The notes: generated from the sequence alone by a model not told the origin. 20,370 nucleotides of DNA from Bacillota bacterium (GCA_023395435.1 JAEWZG010000138.1:1-20370), one strand, 5' to 3'; shown: positions 6,419 to 14,498, counted from the first letter of the stretch. Numbers and translations: made by a program.

Positions 6419-7643
6419 TGTAAAAATAGAGCCAAGCCTATTGAAAGGCACCGTTTCTGCACCTCCATCAAAAAGTGTTGCCCACAGGCTCCTTATCTGT
6501 GCGGCATTATCAAGCGGAACTTCTAAAATCAGCGGACTTTCTTTATCAAAGGATATTATTGCTACCATTGACGCATTAAAATCCCTTGGTGCTGAAATCA
6601 CTATTGAAGGTAATACTGCGACCGTTAACGGTATTAATAGTATCCCACAGTCAGCAACAATCGATTGCAATGAATCGGGTTCAACTCTTCGATTTTTAAT
6701 TCCAATAGCAACAGCTTTAGGTATAAGCACTACGTTTCAAGGAAAAGGCAAGCTCCCGGAACGCCCGATAATCCTATACCTTGAGGAATTAACAAAAAAG
6801 GGGATAACTTTTGATTACAATAATACAATGCCATTTTCAGTTTCAGGGAATTTAATGTCGGGTACATTTTCACTTGAAGGAAACATAAGTTCACAGTTCA
6901 TAACAGGCTTGCTTTTTGCTTTGCCATTACTCGATGGTAACAGTGAAATTGTTCTCACATCAAAGCTTGAATCAAAGCCTTATGTTGATATTACAATAGA
7001 TTGTCTTTCAAAATTCGGTGTAAGTATTACCGAAACCGAACAAGGGTATTCCATAAAGGGCAATCAGAAATATAGCCCAGCTGATATAAAAGTTGAGGGC
7101 GATTATTCACAGGCAGCCTTTTTATATGTTGCAAATGCACTTGGCTCAGACATCCAAATTAGTAATTTAAATACATCGTCATTTCAAGGTGACAAGAAAA
7201 TTATTGAAATTATAAGTAAAATAAGCTATAATAATAAAATGAAAGCATTTGAGGTTGACGGCTGCGATATTCCTGATATTGTTCCAATTATGACAGTACT
7301 TGCTTGTTTTTGTGAAGGAACATCGAAAATTTATAATGTTGCCCGTTTGAGAATTAAGGAAAGTGACCGTCTTGAATCAATCTCTTTCTGCATTAATAAA
7401 ATTGGTGGGAGTGTTACAACAACCGAAGATTCACTTATTATTAATGGCGTTGAAAGTTTCACAGGTGGAGAAGTCGACAGCTTCAATGATCATAGAATAG
7501 CAATGTCAATGGCAGTATGTGCGACAAGATGTAAAAAGCCATTGATAATAAATAATGCTTCGTCTGTTGAAAAATCCTGGCCGGATTTTTTTGAACAATA
7601 CAAAAAGCTTGGGGGAAAAGTAAATGTCTTCGATATGGAATAA
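6411..7643 (+). CDS. aroA: 5-enolpyruvylshikimate-3-phosphate synthase
   Basis: It transfers enolpyruvyl from PEP to shikimate 3-phosphate, and is a two-domain enzyme of 410 residues. Landmarks are PPSKSVAHRLL (18-28), NESGSTLRF (87-95), GKLPERPI (113-120), SSQFITGLL (160-168), PDIVP with the probable catalytic Asp289, RIKESDRLES (314-323) and DHRIAMSMAV (360-369). The PEP/glyphosate loop reads ESGST rather than the NAGT of E. coli. I do not predict inhibitor response from this. The ATG at 6411 is chosen because GGAGG at 6400-6404 lies 6 nt upstream, whereas the in-frame TTG at 6405 abuts it. The start overlaps the aroB end by 8 nt, so translation is probably coupled. Confidence 0.95.
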   Translation: MYNVKIEPSLLKGTVSAPPSKSVAHRLLICAALSSGTSKISGLSLSKDIIATIDALKSLGAEITIEGNTATVNGINSIPQSATIDCNESGSTLRFLIPIATALGISTTFQGKGKLPERPIILYLEELTKKGITFDYNNTMPFSVSGNLMSGTFSLEGNISSQFITGLLFALPLLDGNSEIVLTSKLESKPYVDITIDCLSKFGVSITETEQGYSIKGNQKYSPADIKVEGDYSQAAFLYVANALGSDIQISNLNTSSFQGDKKIIEIISKISYNNKMKAFEVDGCDIPDIVPIMTVLACFCEGTSKIYNVARLRIKESDRLESISFCINKIGGSVTTTEDSLIINGVESFTGGEVDSFNDHRIAMSMAVCATRCKKPLIINNASSVEKSWPDFFEQYKKLGGKVNVFDME

Positions 7644-8715
7644 TAATATTAGCGTTTCTATTTTCGGCGAGTCACATGGTCCAGCAATTGGAGTTGTAAT
7701 TGATAAGCTACCTTGTGGTGAGTATATAAATATGGATGAGGTTCTTGCTGTTATGGCAAGAAGAGCACCAAAGAAAGATAAGACATCGACCCAGAGAAGA
7801 GAGAAAGACCTCCCGCAGGTTATGTCTGGCTTGCTTAATAATAAAACAACAGGAACACCTTTATGTGCATTTATTCCTAATGAAGACGCTCACTCCAACG
7901 ATTACTCAAATGTATCAAGGCTTGCACGTCCTGGTCACGCTGATTATACTGGTGCAGTAAGATACCGTGGGTTCAATGATGTCCGTGGTGGTGGTCATTT
8001 TTCAGGCAGGCTCACTGCTCCGCTTGTGTTTGCTGGTGCAGTATGTGCACAGATTCTTGAAAGAAGAGGAATCTATACTGGTGCACATATTTATTCAATA
8101 CATAACACAAATGATACTCCTTTTGACCCAATCTCAGTAAGTCGCGAACAGATCCTTGATCTTAGAGTAAAAGAATTCCCTGTGCTCAATGATAAAAAGG
8201 GCGTTTCGATGATAAATGATATCGAAAAAGCAAGAGAATCGCTTGACTCGCTGGGCGGTGTTATCGAATGTTGCTCAATAAATGTTCCAGCGGGAATCGG
8301 CTCGCCGATTTTTGACGGACTTGAAAATAACATAGCTCAGCTTATTTTTGGAATTCCAGCAGTAAAAGGTCTTGAATTTGGTGCTGGTTTTAACTGCTCA
8401 AAAATGCTCGGAAGTGAAAACAACGATGAATTCTATGTTGATGAGCACGGTCACGTTGTTACAAAAACAAATTATCACGGTGGAATATTAGGCGGTATTT
8501 CTTCAGGAATGCCTATTACTTTAAAAGTTGCATTCAAGCCAACTCCTTCAATAGCAAGACCACAGGAAACTATTGATTATAGCGCATTGAAGAATGAAAC
8601 TATCAACATAAAGGGCAGACATGATCCTTGTGTTGTTCCTCGTGCAGTCCCTTGTGTTGAGGCAGCTGTTAATATCGCATTACTTTCAAATATGATTGAT
8701 TACCCTAATTTCTAA
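7624..8715 (+). CDS. aroC: Chorismate synthase
   Basis: It forms chorismate from EPSP by anti-1,4-elimination and needs reduced FMN. The 363 residues carry the diagnostic blocks: FGESHGPAIG (14-23, active-site His18), RRAPKKDKTSTQRREKD (46-62), the long RPGHADYTGAVRYRG (102-116, His106) with NDVRGGGHFSGR (118-129), GGISSGMPI (290-298), and RHDPCVVPRAVPCVEA (332-347). The ATG lies inside the aroA end (20-nt overlap), with GGGGG at 7611-7615, 8 nt upstream. With aroF, aroB and aroA it supplies four of the seven shikimate-pathway steps. The dehydroquinase, shikimate dehydrogenase and shikimate kinase genes must be elsewhere. Confidence 0.97.
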   Translation: MSSIWNNNISVSIFGESHGPAIGVVIDKLPCGEYINMDEVLAVMARRAPKKDKTSTQRREKDLPQVMSGLLNNKTTGTPLCAFIPNEDAHSNDYSNVSRLARPGHADYTGAVRYRGFNDVRGGGHFSGRLTAPLVFAGAVCAQILERRGIYTGAHIYSIHNTNDTPFDPISVSREQILDLRVKEFPVLNDKKGVSMINDIEKARESLDSLGGVIECCSINVPAGIGSPIFDGLENNIAQLIFGIPAVKGLEFGAGFNCSKMLGSENNDEFYVDEHGHVVTKTNYHGGILGGISSGMPITLKVAFKPTPSIARPQETIDYSALKNETINIKGRHDPCVVPRAVPCVEAAVNIALLSNMIDYPNF

Positions 8716-8725
8716 GGAGATTTTA

Positions 8726-9304
8726 ATGGATACCTTCGAAAAATTTCTGACACCTAATATGTTATCACTTACGGACTCCTACGCAGTGAAAATTCTCATC
8801 TGCTATTTTCTTAATGAAATTGACAGGCCTGTCACACCTCAGCAGCTTACTGAAATTGCAACCTCAGACGGAATACTGAATTATTTCTATTATACTGAAG
8901 CTATAAATTCAATGCTTGAAGCTAAAACTATTGAAATAAAAAACGTTGATGGTGTTGATTATTATTCTCTCACTGAAATGGGTAAGGCTGGTGCGGAATC
9001 GTTCAAGACGATAGTGCCAAAATCATTTCGAGATAAGATATTATCTGCTGGCTTAAAGCTTTTCTCAAAACTGAAAATTGAGCATGATGTAAAATGTGAA
9101 GTTAAACAGCTTGAAAAAGGCTTCAGTGTTTCGTGTATCTGCAATGATAATGACATAGTTCTCATGGATATGAAGCTTTTCGCCCCTGATGAACTGCAAG
9201 CAAATTTAATAAAAGAAAAAATTATGCAGAATCCAACAGAGTTTTATGGTAAGGTTTTGAATTATGCTCTTGATAATGAACAATATATTCCTCAAATAAA
9301 TTAG
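8726..9304 (+). CDS. DUF4364-like protein of unknown function
   Basis: This is a 192-residue soluble protein resembling the DUF4364 family (PF14277) of Clostridia. The N-terminal half is mainly helical and winged-helix-like. It has an opening helix (about 11-32), a second helical unit around PVTPQQLTEIATSDGILNY, and a DYYSLTEMGKAGAESF stretch like the wing and following helix of PadR/MarR-type regulators. The C-terminal half (about 115-175) alternates strands and helices. The function is not established. A DNA-binding or ligand-sensing role is inference only. The start at 8726 is preferred over the in-frame ATG at 8696 because AGGAG at 8715-8719 stands 6 nt upstream. That Shine-Dalgarno overlaps the aroC stop codon, so the gene belongs to the aro transcript and is its last gene before a terminator. 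Confidence 0.75.
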   Translation: MDTFEKFLTPNMLSLTDSYAVKILICYFLNEIDRPVTPQQLTEIATSDGILNYFYYTEAINSMLEAKTIEIKNVDGVDYYSLTEMGKAGAESFKTIVPKSFRDKILSAGLKLFSKLKIEHDVKCEVKQLEKGFSVSCICNDNDIVLMDMKLFAPDELQANLIKEKIMQNPTEFYGKVLNYALDNEQYIPQIN

Positions 9305-9311
9305 AAAAATG

Positions 9312-9342
9312 CCGGTGATTTGATAATTACCGGTTGTTTTTT
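9312..9342 (+). terminator. Terminator of the aro operon
   Basis: A 9-bp stem with one G-U (9312-9320 against 9325-9333, CCGG at its base) closes a TGAT loop, followed by TTGTTTTTT. It starts 7 nt after the stop of the DUF4364-like gene. Confidence 0.82.
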
Positions 9343-9375
9343 GGTTACAATAAGTATGAATTTTATTAATATTAG

Positions 9376-9404
9376 TAGAAAATTAATAAATACTATGTTA
9401 TAAT
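9376..9404 (+). promoter_or_regulatory. Promoter of the M16 peptidase / lgt / folD operon
   Basis: A perfect -10 TATAAT (9399-9404), with TG one base upstream (extended -10), lies 17 nt after TAGAAA (9376-9381, 4 of 6 to the -35 consensus). The site falls between a terminator and the next gene cluster. Confidence 0.6.
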
Positions 9405-9441
9405 ATTTTGGTAATGCACTATAGGTAAAGGAGTTGTTTAA

Positions 9442-10722
9442 ATGGCTATCAACCTCAGTGAACAGAAAATTTCTGACGGAATTCGCTTTACAACAATAAT
9501 AGATAATAAATTTAAAAGCAATTTTATAATGATAAGGTTTATTACAAAGCTTGATGAGCTTTCAGCTTCAGAAAATGCACTTGTTCCGAATCTTCTTATT
9601 ACTTCAAATGAAAAATACAGAACAAGAACAGAACTTACCACAAAGCTTTCAAGCCTTTATGGTTCAAACCTTTCAACGATAAACCACAAACTTGCTGATA
9701 ATCAGGTTGTAGGTATCGCTGCAAGCTGTATATGTGATTCTTATTCTTTTGAAGGTGAAAAAGTCACAGGTGAAGTAACAGATATTCTTCTTGATTGTAT
9801 TTTCAAGCCTGTTGTTGAGGATAATGGCTTTGCTAAAAAGGATTTCGAAATCCGAAAACAAGAGCTTATCAGTGGGATTGAAGCTGAAATTAATGATAAG
9901 AGAACTTATGCAATAATCCGTGCAAACACAACTATATATAAGAATGAGCCTTCAGCAATTACCGCTTATGGTAATAAAAAAGGTGCTCAAAAGCTTACAC
10001 CACAGATGACATATAATGCATATAAAGAGCTTTTAAAAACTGCTCAGGTAGAAATTATGTTTGTTGGTGGCGAAGAAAACGTTGAAGCTATTAACAAAAT
10101 AAAAAATGCATTCTCTTCATTAGAGAGAAGTTATTCACCTAATAAATTTGATTGCTTTAGCACAATTAAAACTGAACCTGTTGAAGTTGTTGAAAATATG
10201 GATGTCAATCAATGTAAGATGGTTATGGCGTTCAAGAGTGACTTAAAGAGCACTTATGCAAACCGACTTATGACAACAATGCTCGGCGGTACAGCCTTTT
10301 CAAAGCTATTTACAAATGTCCGCGAGAAGTACAGTCTTTGTTATTACTGTGCTGCTGGATTTGTTGAGGGCAAGGGAGTTATGATTGTCGATAGCGGTGT
10401 TGAATACGCAAATATTCCAAAAGCTAAGGAAGAAATTCAAAATCAGATTAATGCACTTGCAACAGGTAACTTTACTGATGATGAAATGAATAATGCAGTA
10501 TTAAGTATCGCCGGCGACTATAAGTCAAACTACGACTCAACAAACGATATTGCTGCATGGTATTTTATACAGTCAATAAGAGGGGATAACTATTCACCTG
10601 AACAGGCAATTAAAGCCTTGCAGAAGGTAACTCGTGAAGATATTATTAAGGCAGCCGCTGCTTTGAAGCTTGATACTATTTATATTATGAAAGGCTCTGA
10701 AAGCCAGGAGGGCAAAGAGTAA
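9442..10722 (+). CDS. M16-family peptidase-like protein, non-catalytic (YmfF-like)
   Basis: This 426-residue homologue of the M16 (insulinase/processing peptidase) family lacks the HXXEH zinc motif. The place where it should stand, near residues 45-70, reads ALVPNLLITSNEKYRTRTEL. It keeps the C-terminal block FTNVREKYSLCYY (290-302), whose Arg and Tyr help the partner subunit's active site in heterodimeric M16 enzymes. This is the pattern of YmfF, which is paired with active YmfH in Bacillus. AAAGGAG at 9427-9433 stands 8 nt before the ATG. Its stop overlaps the start of the next gene (TAATG), so the two subunits are coupled. The substrate is unknown. There is no signal peptide, so the location is probably cytoplasmic. 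Confidence 0.85.
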   Translation: MAINLSEQKISDGIRFTTIIDNKFKSNFIMIRFITKLDELSASENALVPNLLITSNEKYRTRTELTTKLSSLYGSNLSTINHKLADNQVVGIAASCICDSYSFEGEKVTGEVTDILLDCIFKPVVEDNGFAKKDFEIRKQELISGIEAEINDKRTYAIIRANTTIYKNEPSAITAYGNKKGAQKLTPQMTYNAYKELLKTAQVEIMFVGGEENVEAINKIKNAFSSLERSYSPNKFDCFSTIKTEPVEVVENMDVNQCKMVMAFKSDLKSTYANRLMTTMLGGTAFSKLFTNVREKYSLCYYCAAGFVEGKGVMIVDSGVEYANIPKAKEEIQNQINALATGNFTDDEMNNAVLSIAGDYKSNYDSTNDIAAWYFIQSIRGDNYSPEQAIKALQKVTREDIIKAAAALKLDTIYIMKGSESQEGKE

Positions 10723-11996
10723 TGGAAAAGATAATAATAAAAAGTGACAGAGCCGGCGAACAATATTACAAAATTTCTCATCCATCGGGACTTGATATTC
10801 TTGTATGGGAAATGGACGGCTTTTCAACAACAGAAGCACTTTTTGGTACAAAATACGGTTCAATAAACACAAGGTTCAAAACAAACAAAGAGAATGATTT
10901 TGTTGATGTTCCTGAAGGTATCGCACATTTTTTAGAGCATAAGCTTTTTGAAAATGAAGATTGCGATGTTTTTGAACTTTACGCAAAAACAGGAGCAAAC
11001 GCAAACGCTTATACTAGCTTTGATAAGACCTGTTATCTTTTCAGCTGTAGTGAAAATTATAAGGATTCGCTTGAAATTCTTCTTTCGTTTGTTCAGAAGC
11101 CATATTTCACTGATGCAACAGTTCTAAAGGAGCAAGGCATTATCGGGCAGGAAATCAGGATGTGTGATGATAACCCTGATTGGCGAGTTTTCTTTAATCT
11201 TTTAAATGCACTATATGTAAATCATCCTGTAAAAATTGACATAGCAGGTACAGTTGAAAGTATTTCAAAGATTGATGCTGACCTTCTGTACAGATGCTAT
11301 CACACTTTCTATAATCTTAACAATATGGTGCTTTCAATCGCTGGTAATGTTAAAGTTGATGAAGTACTTGAAATTGCTAATAAATATCTTAAGCCTTGTG
11401 AAGATATTAAGCTTGAAACTGCCTTCAAGGATGAGCCTGATACAATTAATAAGCCTAAAATAGAGCTGAAGCTCCCTGTAGGAACGCCATTGTTCAATAT
11501 CGGATTTAAGGTTAAGCCAATGAATGGGAAAGAACTTGTAAAAGCTGAGATGGTTGCAAGCATTGCACTTTCACTTCTTGCTGGTTCAACATCACAATTA
11601 TATAAGGAAATGACAGAGGATGGTCTTATAAATTCAAGCTTTACTTCTGAAGTTTTCACAGGTGACGGATACTTTACAAATATTCTTGGAGGAGAATCAA
11701 AAGACCCTGATGAGGTTTTCACAAGAATTAAAAAGGAAATAGAAAAAGTGAAGTCAGAAGGATTAGATAAAGTTAGATTTGAAATCATTAAGAAGTCCAA
11801 GTATGGGCAATTAATCAGAAGTTTCAATAATGTTGAAGCTTGCGCATCATTAATGCTCAACTCACATTTTGTCGGTGTGGACGCATTTGAAACAGTGGAA
11901 ATTCTTGCGGCAATAACATTTGAAGATGTACAGAACTCTCTTTCAGACTTTTTTGACATTTCAAAAGCTGCAATTTCAATAATTAAAGCTAATTAG
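10722..11996 (+). CDS. M16-family zinc metallopeptidase, catalytic subunit (YmfH-like)
   Basis: This 424-residue M16 peptidase has an intact zinc site: HFLEH (69-73) with a downstream Glu144 in GQEIRM as the third ligand. The family signature GIAHFLEHKLFE is followed by NANAYTSFDKTCYLFSC (93-109), the usual substrate-cleft strand. A second homologous domain fills the C-terminal half. It is expected to form a heterodimer with the preceding non-catalytic partner. AGGAGGG at 10706-10712 lies inside the upstream gene, 9 nt before the ATG. The reading frames overlap by one base. Neither a signal peptide nor a membrane segment is visible. The substrate cannot be told from the sequence. The neighbouring lgt raises the thought of peptides derived from lipoprotein signals, but this is speculation. 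Confidence 0.88.
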   Translation: MEKIIIKSDRAGEQYYKISHPSGLDILVWEMDGFSTTEALFGTKYGSINTRFKTNKENDFVDVPEGIAHFLEHKLFENEDCDVFELYAKTGANANAYTSFDKTCYLFSCSENYKDSLEILLSFVQKPYFTDATVLKEQGIIGQEIRMCDDNPDWRVFFNLLNALYVNHPVKIDIAGTVESISKIDADLLYRCYHTFYNLNNMVLSIAGNVKVDEVLEIANKYLKPCEDIKLETAFKDEPDTINKPKIELKLPVGTPLFNIGFKVKPMNGKELVKAEMVASIALSLLAGSTSQLYKEMTEDGLINSSFTSEVFTGDGYFTNILGGESKDPDEVFTRIKKEIEKVKSEGLDKVRFEIIKKSKYGQLIRSFNNVEACASLMLNSHFVGVDAFETVEILAAITFEDVQNSLSDFFDISKAAISIIKAN

Positions 11997-12008
11997 AAGG
12001 AGAAGATT

Positions 12009-13211
12009 ATGACAGACAAATTGGTTCAGAATATACAGGACAATACAGACCGCGTCTTTTTTCCGTTCCTTGGTAAGGACAATATCTTCACTAACGGGAT
12101 TAAGATTGACAAAACTTTTTTAAGAATAGGCAACTTTGAAATCTATTGGTATGGTTTCCTTATTGCGCTTGGTGCGTTGCTTGCAATGATATTCTGCTTT
12201 AAGATAATGAAAAAGTTTGGCATAAACCCTGATAAAGCTGTCGATTCAGTTATTTTTGGTTTTATAGGAGCAGTAATTGGTGCAAGACTTTATTTCGTTC
12301 TATTTTCTTGGAACAATTATGTTTCAAACGGAAAGTTCCAGTTCAAGGATGCAATAAACATTCGTGATGGTGGACTTGCAGTATACGGTGGTATAATCGC
12401 TGCATTAGTAGTTGGCGGATTGGTTACAAAGCATAATAAGATAAGAATTTCTGCAATGTTTGATGTTGCGGCTTTCGGACTTCTGATTGGTCAGGCAATC
12501 GGTCGTTGGGGTAACTTATTTAATCAGGAAGCTTACGGTTCAGTAACAAAGCTTCCTTGGGGAATGACAAGTAATAAGATTATGAATGAGGTTGCTTCAC
12601 AATTCCCATCTACGCCTATTCAGGACCTTGTTGTACATCCTTGCTTTTTATATGAATCCTTGTGGTGTATATTAGGTTTTATTCTTCTGAATATTTATCG
12701 TAAACACAGAAAGTTTGACGGCGAAATATTCCTTATGTATGTCGGTTGGTACGGACTTGGCAGAGCAGTCATTGAAGGCTTGAGAACAGACAGCCTCATG
12801 ATTGGTGATTATATAAGAGTATCACAGATGCTTGCTATTGCTTGTGTTATCGTATCAGTTGCTGCAATTGCTATTAACAGATTGAGAGTTAAAGATTCAG
12901 GGAACTATCAGTTCTATTATGAAACAGACATTTCAAAGAAAATGATTGAAGAATACAATAATCCACCGGCAAAAAAAGAAAAGAAAAAGATTGACAAGGA
13001 TCTTACTAAAGTAATAGATGACGCTTTTGATGATGAAAAGACTGAGAAGGGAAAATCAAAAGACGAAAAAGTCGATGATGATGAAGTCAATATGAAGGTT
13101 CTCACCAGAGATATTGATGATGTTAATAATGACGATGCAGATGACGTAGATGATACTGATGATGGCAATATTGATGATATAGATGATGACGGAGATGATA
13201 TAGATGAGTAA
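12009..13211 (+). CDS. lgt: Prolipoprotein diacylglyceryl transferase with acidic C-terminal tail
   Basis: It transfers diacylglycerol from phosphatidylglycerol to the lipobox Cys of preprolipoproteins in the membrane. The family core spans about 40-295: YWYGFLIALG (47-56), GARLYFVLFSW (91-101), RDGGLAVYGG (119-128), the GRWGNLFNQEAYG signature (165-177), HPCFLYES (210-217) and GRAVIEGLRTD (251-261). About seven hydrophobic segments are seen. The protein has 400 residues, against roughly 260-300 for typical Lgt. The excess is a charged tail from about 295, Lys-rich at 322-330 and then strongly acidic. Residues 368-400 contain 19 Asp and 1 Glu. By Lgt topology this tail should be cytoplasmic. 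AAGGAG at 11997-12002 supports the ATG. The 3' end overlaps folD by 8 nt. Confidence 0.93.
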   Translation: MTDKLVQNIQDNTDRVFFPFLGKDNIFTNGIKIDKTFLRIGNFEIYWYGFLIALGALLAMIFCFKIMKKFGINPDKAVDSVIFGFIGAVIGARLYFVLFSWNNYVSNGKFQFKDAINIRDGGLAVYGGIIAALVVGGLVTKHNKIRISAMFDVAAFGLLIGQAIGRWGNLFNQEAYGSVTKLPWGMTSNKIMNEVASQFPSTPIQDLVVHPCFLYESLWCILGFILLNIYRKHRKFDGEIFLMYVGWYGLGRAVIEGLRTDSLMIGDYIRVSQMLAIACVIVSVAAIAINRLRVKDSGNYQFYYETDISKKMIEEYNNPPAKKEKKKIDKDLTKVIDDAFDDEKTEKGKSKDEKVDDDEVNMKVLTRDIDDVNNDDADDVDDTDDGNIDDIDDDGDDIDE

Positions 13212-14058
13212 TATTATTAGCGGCAAAGAGGTTTCTGCTAATGTAAAAGCCGAAATAAAAAAAGAAGTTGCTGTACTTAACGAAAATAACATTGAGGTTG
13301 GACTTGCGGTTATTATCGTCGGTGATGATCCTGCTTCAAGAGTTTATGTCAACGGTAAGAAAAAGGATTGCGAGGAAGTTGGAATAGCTTCTTATGAATA
13401 TGCATTGCCGGCAGACACTACTCAAAAAGAGCTTATGGAGCTTGTTGAAACTCTCAATAAAGATGATAGAGTTGACGGGATTCTATGTCAGCTTCCAATC
13501 CCAAAACACCTTGATGAAAAGGAAATACTTAATGCAATAAATCCCGAAAAAGATGTTGATGCATTTCATCCTATAAATGTGGGAAAGATAATGATCGGGG
13601 ATTATAATTTCCTTCCTTGCACACCTGCCGGTGTTATGGAAATGATCAAAAGCACAGGCGTTTCAATTTCGGGCAAGGAATGTGTAGTTGTTGGAAGAAG
13701 TAATATCGTCGGCAAGCCAATGTCAATGCTTTTACTCCACCAGAGTGGTACAGTTACGATCTGTCACTCAAAGACAAAGGATCTGAAGGCAGCCTGCAAA
13801 AGAGCTGATATCCTTATAGCAGCCGTTGGTGTTCCAAACCTTATCACTGCTGATATGGTTAAAGAGGGTGCAGTTGTAATAGATGTTGGAATGAACAGAC
13901 TGGATAACGGAAAGCTTTGCGGGGATGTTGACTTTGAGAATGTCAAGGAGGTTGCAGGATATATCACTCCTGTTCCTGGCGGAGTCGGCTTAATGACAAG
14001 AGCAATGCTTCTTCAGAATACATTGACATCTGCTAAAATTAAAAATGGATTGAAATAG
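13204..14058 (+). CDS. folD: Bifunctional methylenetetrahydrofolate dehydrogenase / methenyltetrahydrofolate cyclohydrolase
   Basis: It interconverts 5,10-methylene-, methenyl- and 10-formyl-tetrahydrofolate with NADP+, feeding purine and formyl-Met-tRNA synthesis. The 284 residues match the family. Catalytic features are Tyr48 and Lys52 in YVNGKKK (48-54), GILCQLPIPKH (92-102, Gln96), DVDAFHPINVG (117-127, Asp119), CTPAGVMEM (139-147), the Rossmann motif VVGRSNIVGKP (162-172), and ITPVPGGVGLMTRAML (254-269). The ATG lies within the last codons of lgt. Its GGAG (13191-13194) is embedded in the Asp-repeat tail of lgt, 9 nt upstream, so folD translation is likely coupled. No terminator is evident after it. 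The rpsO promoter follows at once, so some read-through into rpsO is possible. Confidence 0.96.
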   Translation: MSNIISGKEVSANVKAEIKKEVAVLNENNIEVGLAVIIVGDDPASRVYVNGKKKDCEEVGIASYEYALPADTTQKELMELVETLNKDDRVDGILCQLPIPKHLDEKEILNAINPEKDVDAFHPINVGKIMIGDYNFLPCTPAGVMEMIKSTGVSISGKECVVVGRSNIVGKPMSMLLLHQSGTVTICHSKTKDLKAACKRADILIAAVGVPNLITADMVKEGAVVIDVGMNRLDNGKLCGDVDFENVKEVAGYITPVPGGVGLMTRAMLLQNTLTSAKIKNGLK

Positions 14059-14078
14059 CAAAAAATCATAAAAACTAC

Positions 14079-14112
14079 TTTACAAATTGATGTCATTATG
14101 ATACTATATAAT
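14079..14112 (+). promoter_or_regulatory. Promoter of rpsO
   Basis: TTTACA at 14079-14084 is followed 17 nt later by TACTAT (14102-14107), which runs into a TATAAT at 14107-14112. The TATAAT is 22 nt from the -35, so the TACTAT is the better spaced -10. Transcription would begin around 14115-14119, right at the start of the structured rpsO leader. Confidence 0.6.
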
Positions 14113-14118
14113 AGTTAT

Positions 14119-14185
14119 GCCACGCACATGGCTTGCGGAGTAAGCCCTAAGGGGAAAATACCTGCCGTCTGCTATGACGAAGGCA
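14119..14185 (+). promoter_or_regulatory. Structured 5' leader of rpsO, candidate S15 autoregulatory RNA
   Basis: Several small stems can be drawn in the roughly 90-nt leader. GCCA 14119-14122 pairs with TGGC 14129-14132. GGCTT 14130-14134 pairs with AAGCC 14142-14146, and is exclusive with the first. A hairpin TGCC-GTC 14163-14169 pairs with GAC 14176-14178 and GGCA 14182-14185, with a GAA bulge. The segment is more GC-rich than nearby intergenic DNA. S15 is known to repress its own mRNA through leader structures that differ between phyla, so a regulatory role is plausible. I do not recognise a specific published motif. Confidence 0.45.
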
Positions 14186-14207
14186 AATAAAATAAAGAGG
14201 TGTAAAT

Positions 14208-14498
14208 ATGCTTTTAAAAGAAGAAAAAACTGCAGTAATCGAAGCTAACGCTACTCACGAAGGTGACACTGGTTCACCTGAAGTACAGATTGCAATTCTC
14301 ACAAAGAGAATCAACGATCTTACTGAGCACTTAAAGGTTCATAAGAAGGATCACCACTCAAGAAGAGGTCTTTTGAAGATGGTTGGTAAGAGAAGTAACC
14401 TACTAAGATATCTTTATAAGAAAGATGTTGTTAGATTCCGTGCTACAATTGAAAAACTTGGTATCCGTAATACTATTGAAAAAACAAGCACAAAGTAA
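14208..14498 (+). CDS. rpsO: 30S ribosomal protein S15
   Basis: This primary 16S rRNA-binding protein of the small-subunit platform has 96 residues, all expected blocks included: the opening KEEKTAVIEANATHEGDTGSPEVQIA, LTKRINDLTEHLKVHKKDHHSRRGLL (the rRNA-binding HKKDHHSRRGL at about 45-55), and VGKRSNLLRYLYKKD. The usual protein stops soon after the IEKLGIR segment at about 89 residues. This one carries about seven more (NTIEKTSTK region), a small C-terminal extension. GAGGTG at 14197-14202 precedes the ATG by 5 nt. It lies directly upstream of pnp, the conserved rpsO-pnp order. Confidence 0.97.
   Translation: MLLKEEKTAVIEANATHEGDTGSPEVQIAILTKRINDLTEHLKVHKKDHHSRRGLLKMVGKRSNLLRYLYKKDVVRFRATIEKLGIRNTIEKTSTK

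Noticed and set aside
8696..8725. Earlier ATG start for the DUF4364-like gene
   Set aside because: It lies inside aroC without a ribosome binding site. AGGAG at 8715-8719 clearly serves the ATG at 8726.
11309..11959. 216-codon open frame on the minus strand
   Set aside because: It is antisense to the YmfH-like peptidase, whose zinc motif and family blocks are unambiguous. The antisense reading is Ser/Leu-rich and shows no recognisable motif.
13000..13200. Possible CRISPR-like or tandem repeat array in the GAT-rich region
   Set aside because: There are no spacers or regular repeat units. The periodicity is simply Asp codons inside lgt.
12917..13292. Ser-rich and Ile-rich minus-strand frames opposite the lgt tail
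   Set aside because: They are the antisense of the GAT repeat coding for Asp and have no independent support.
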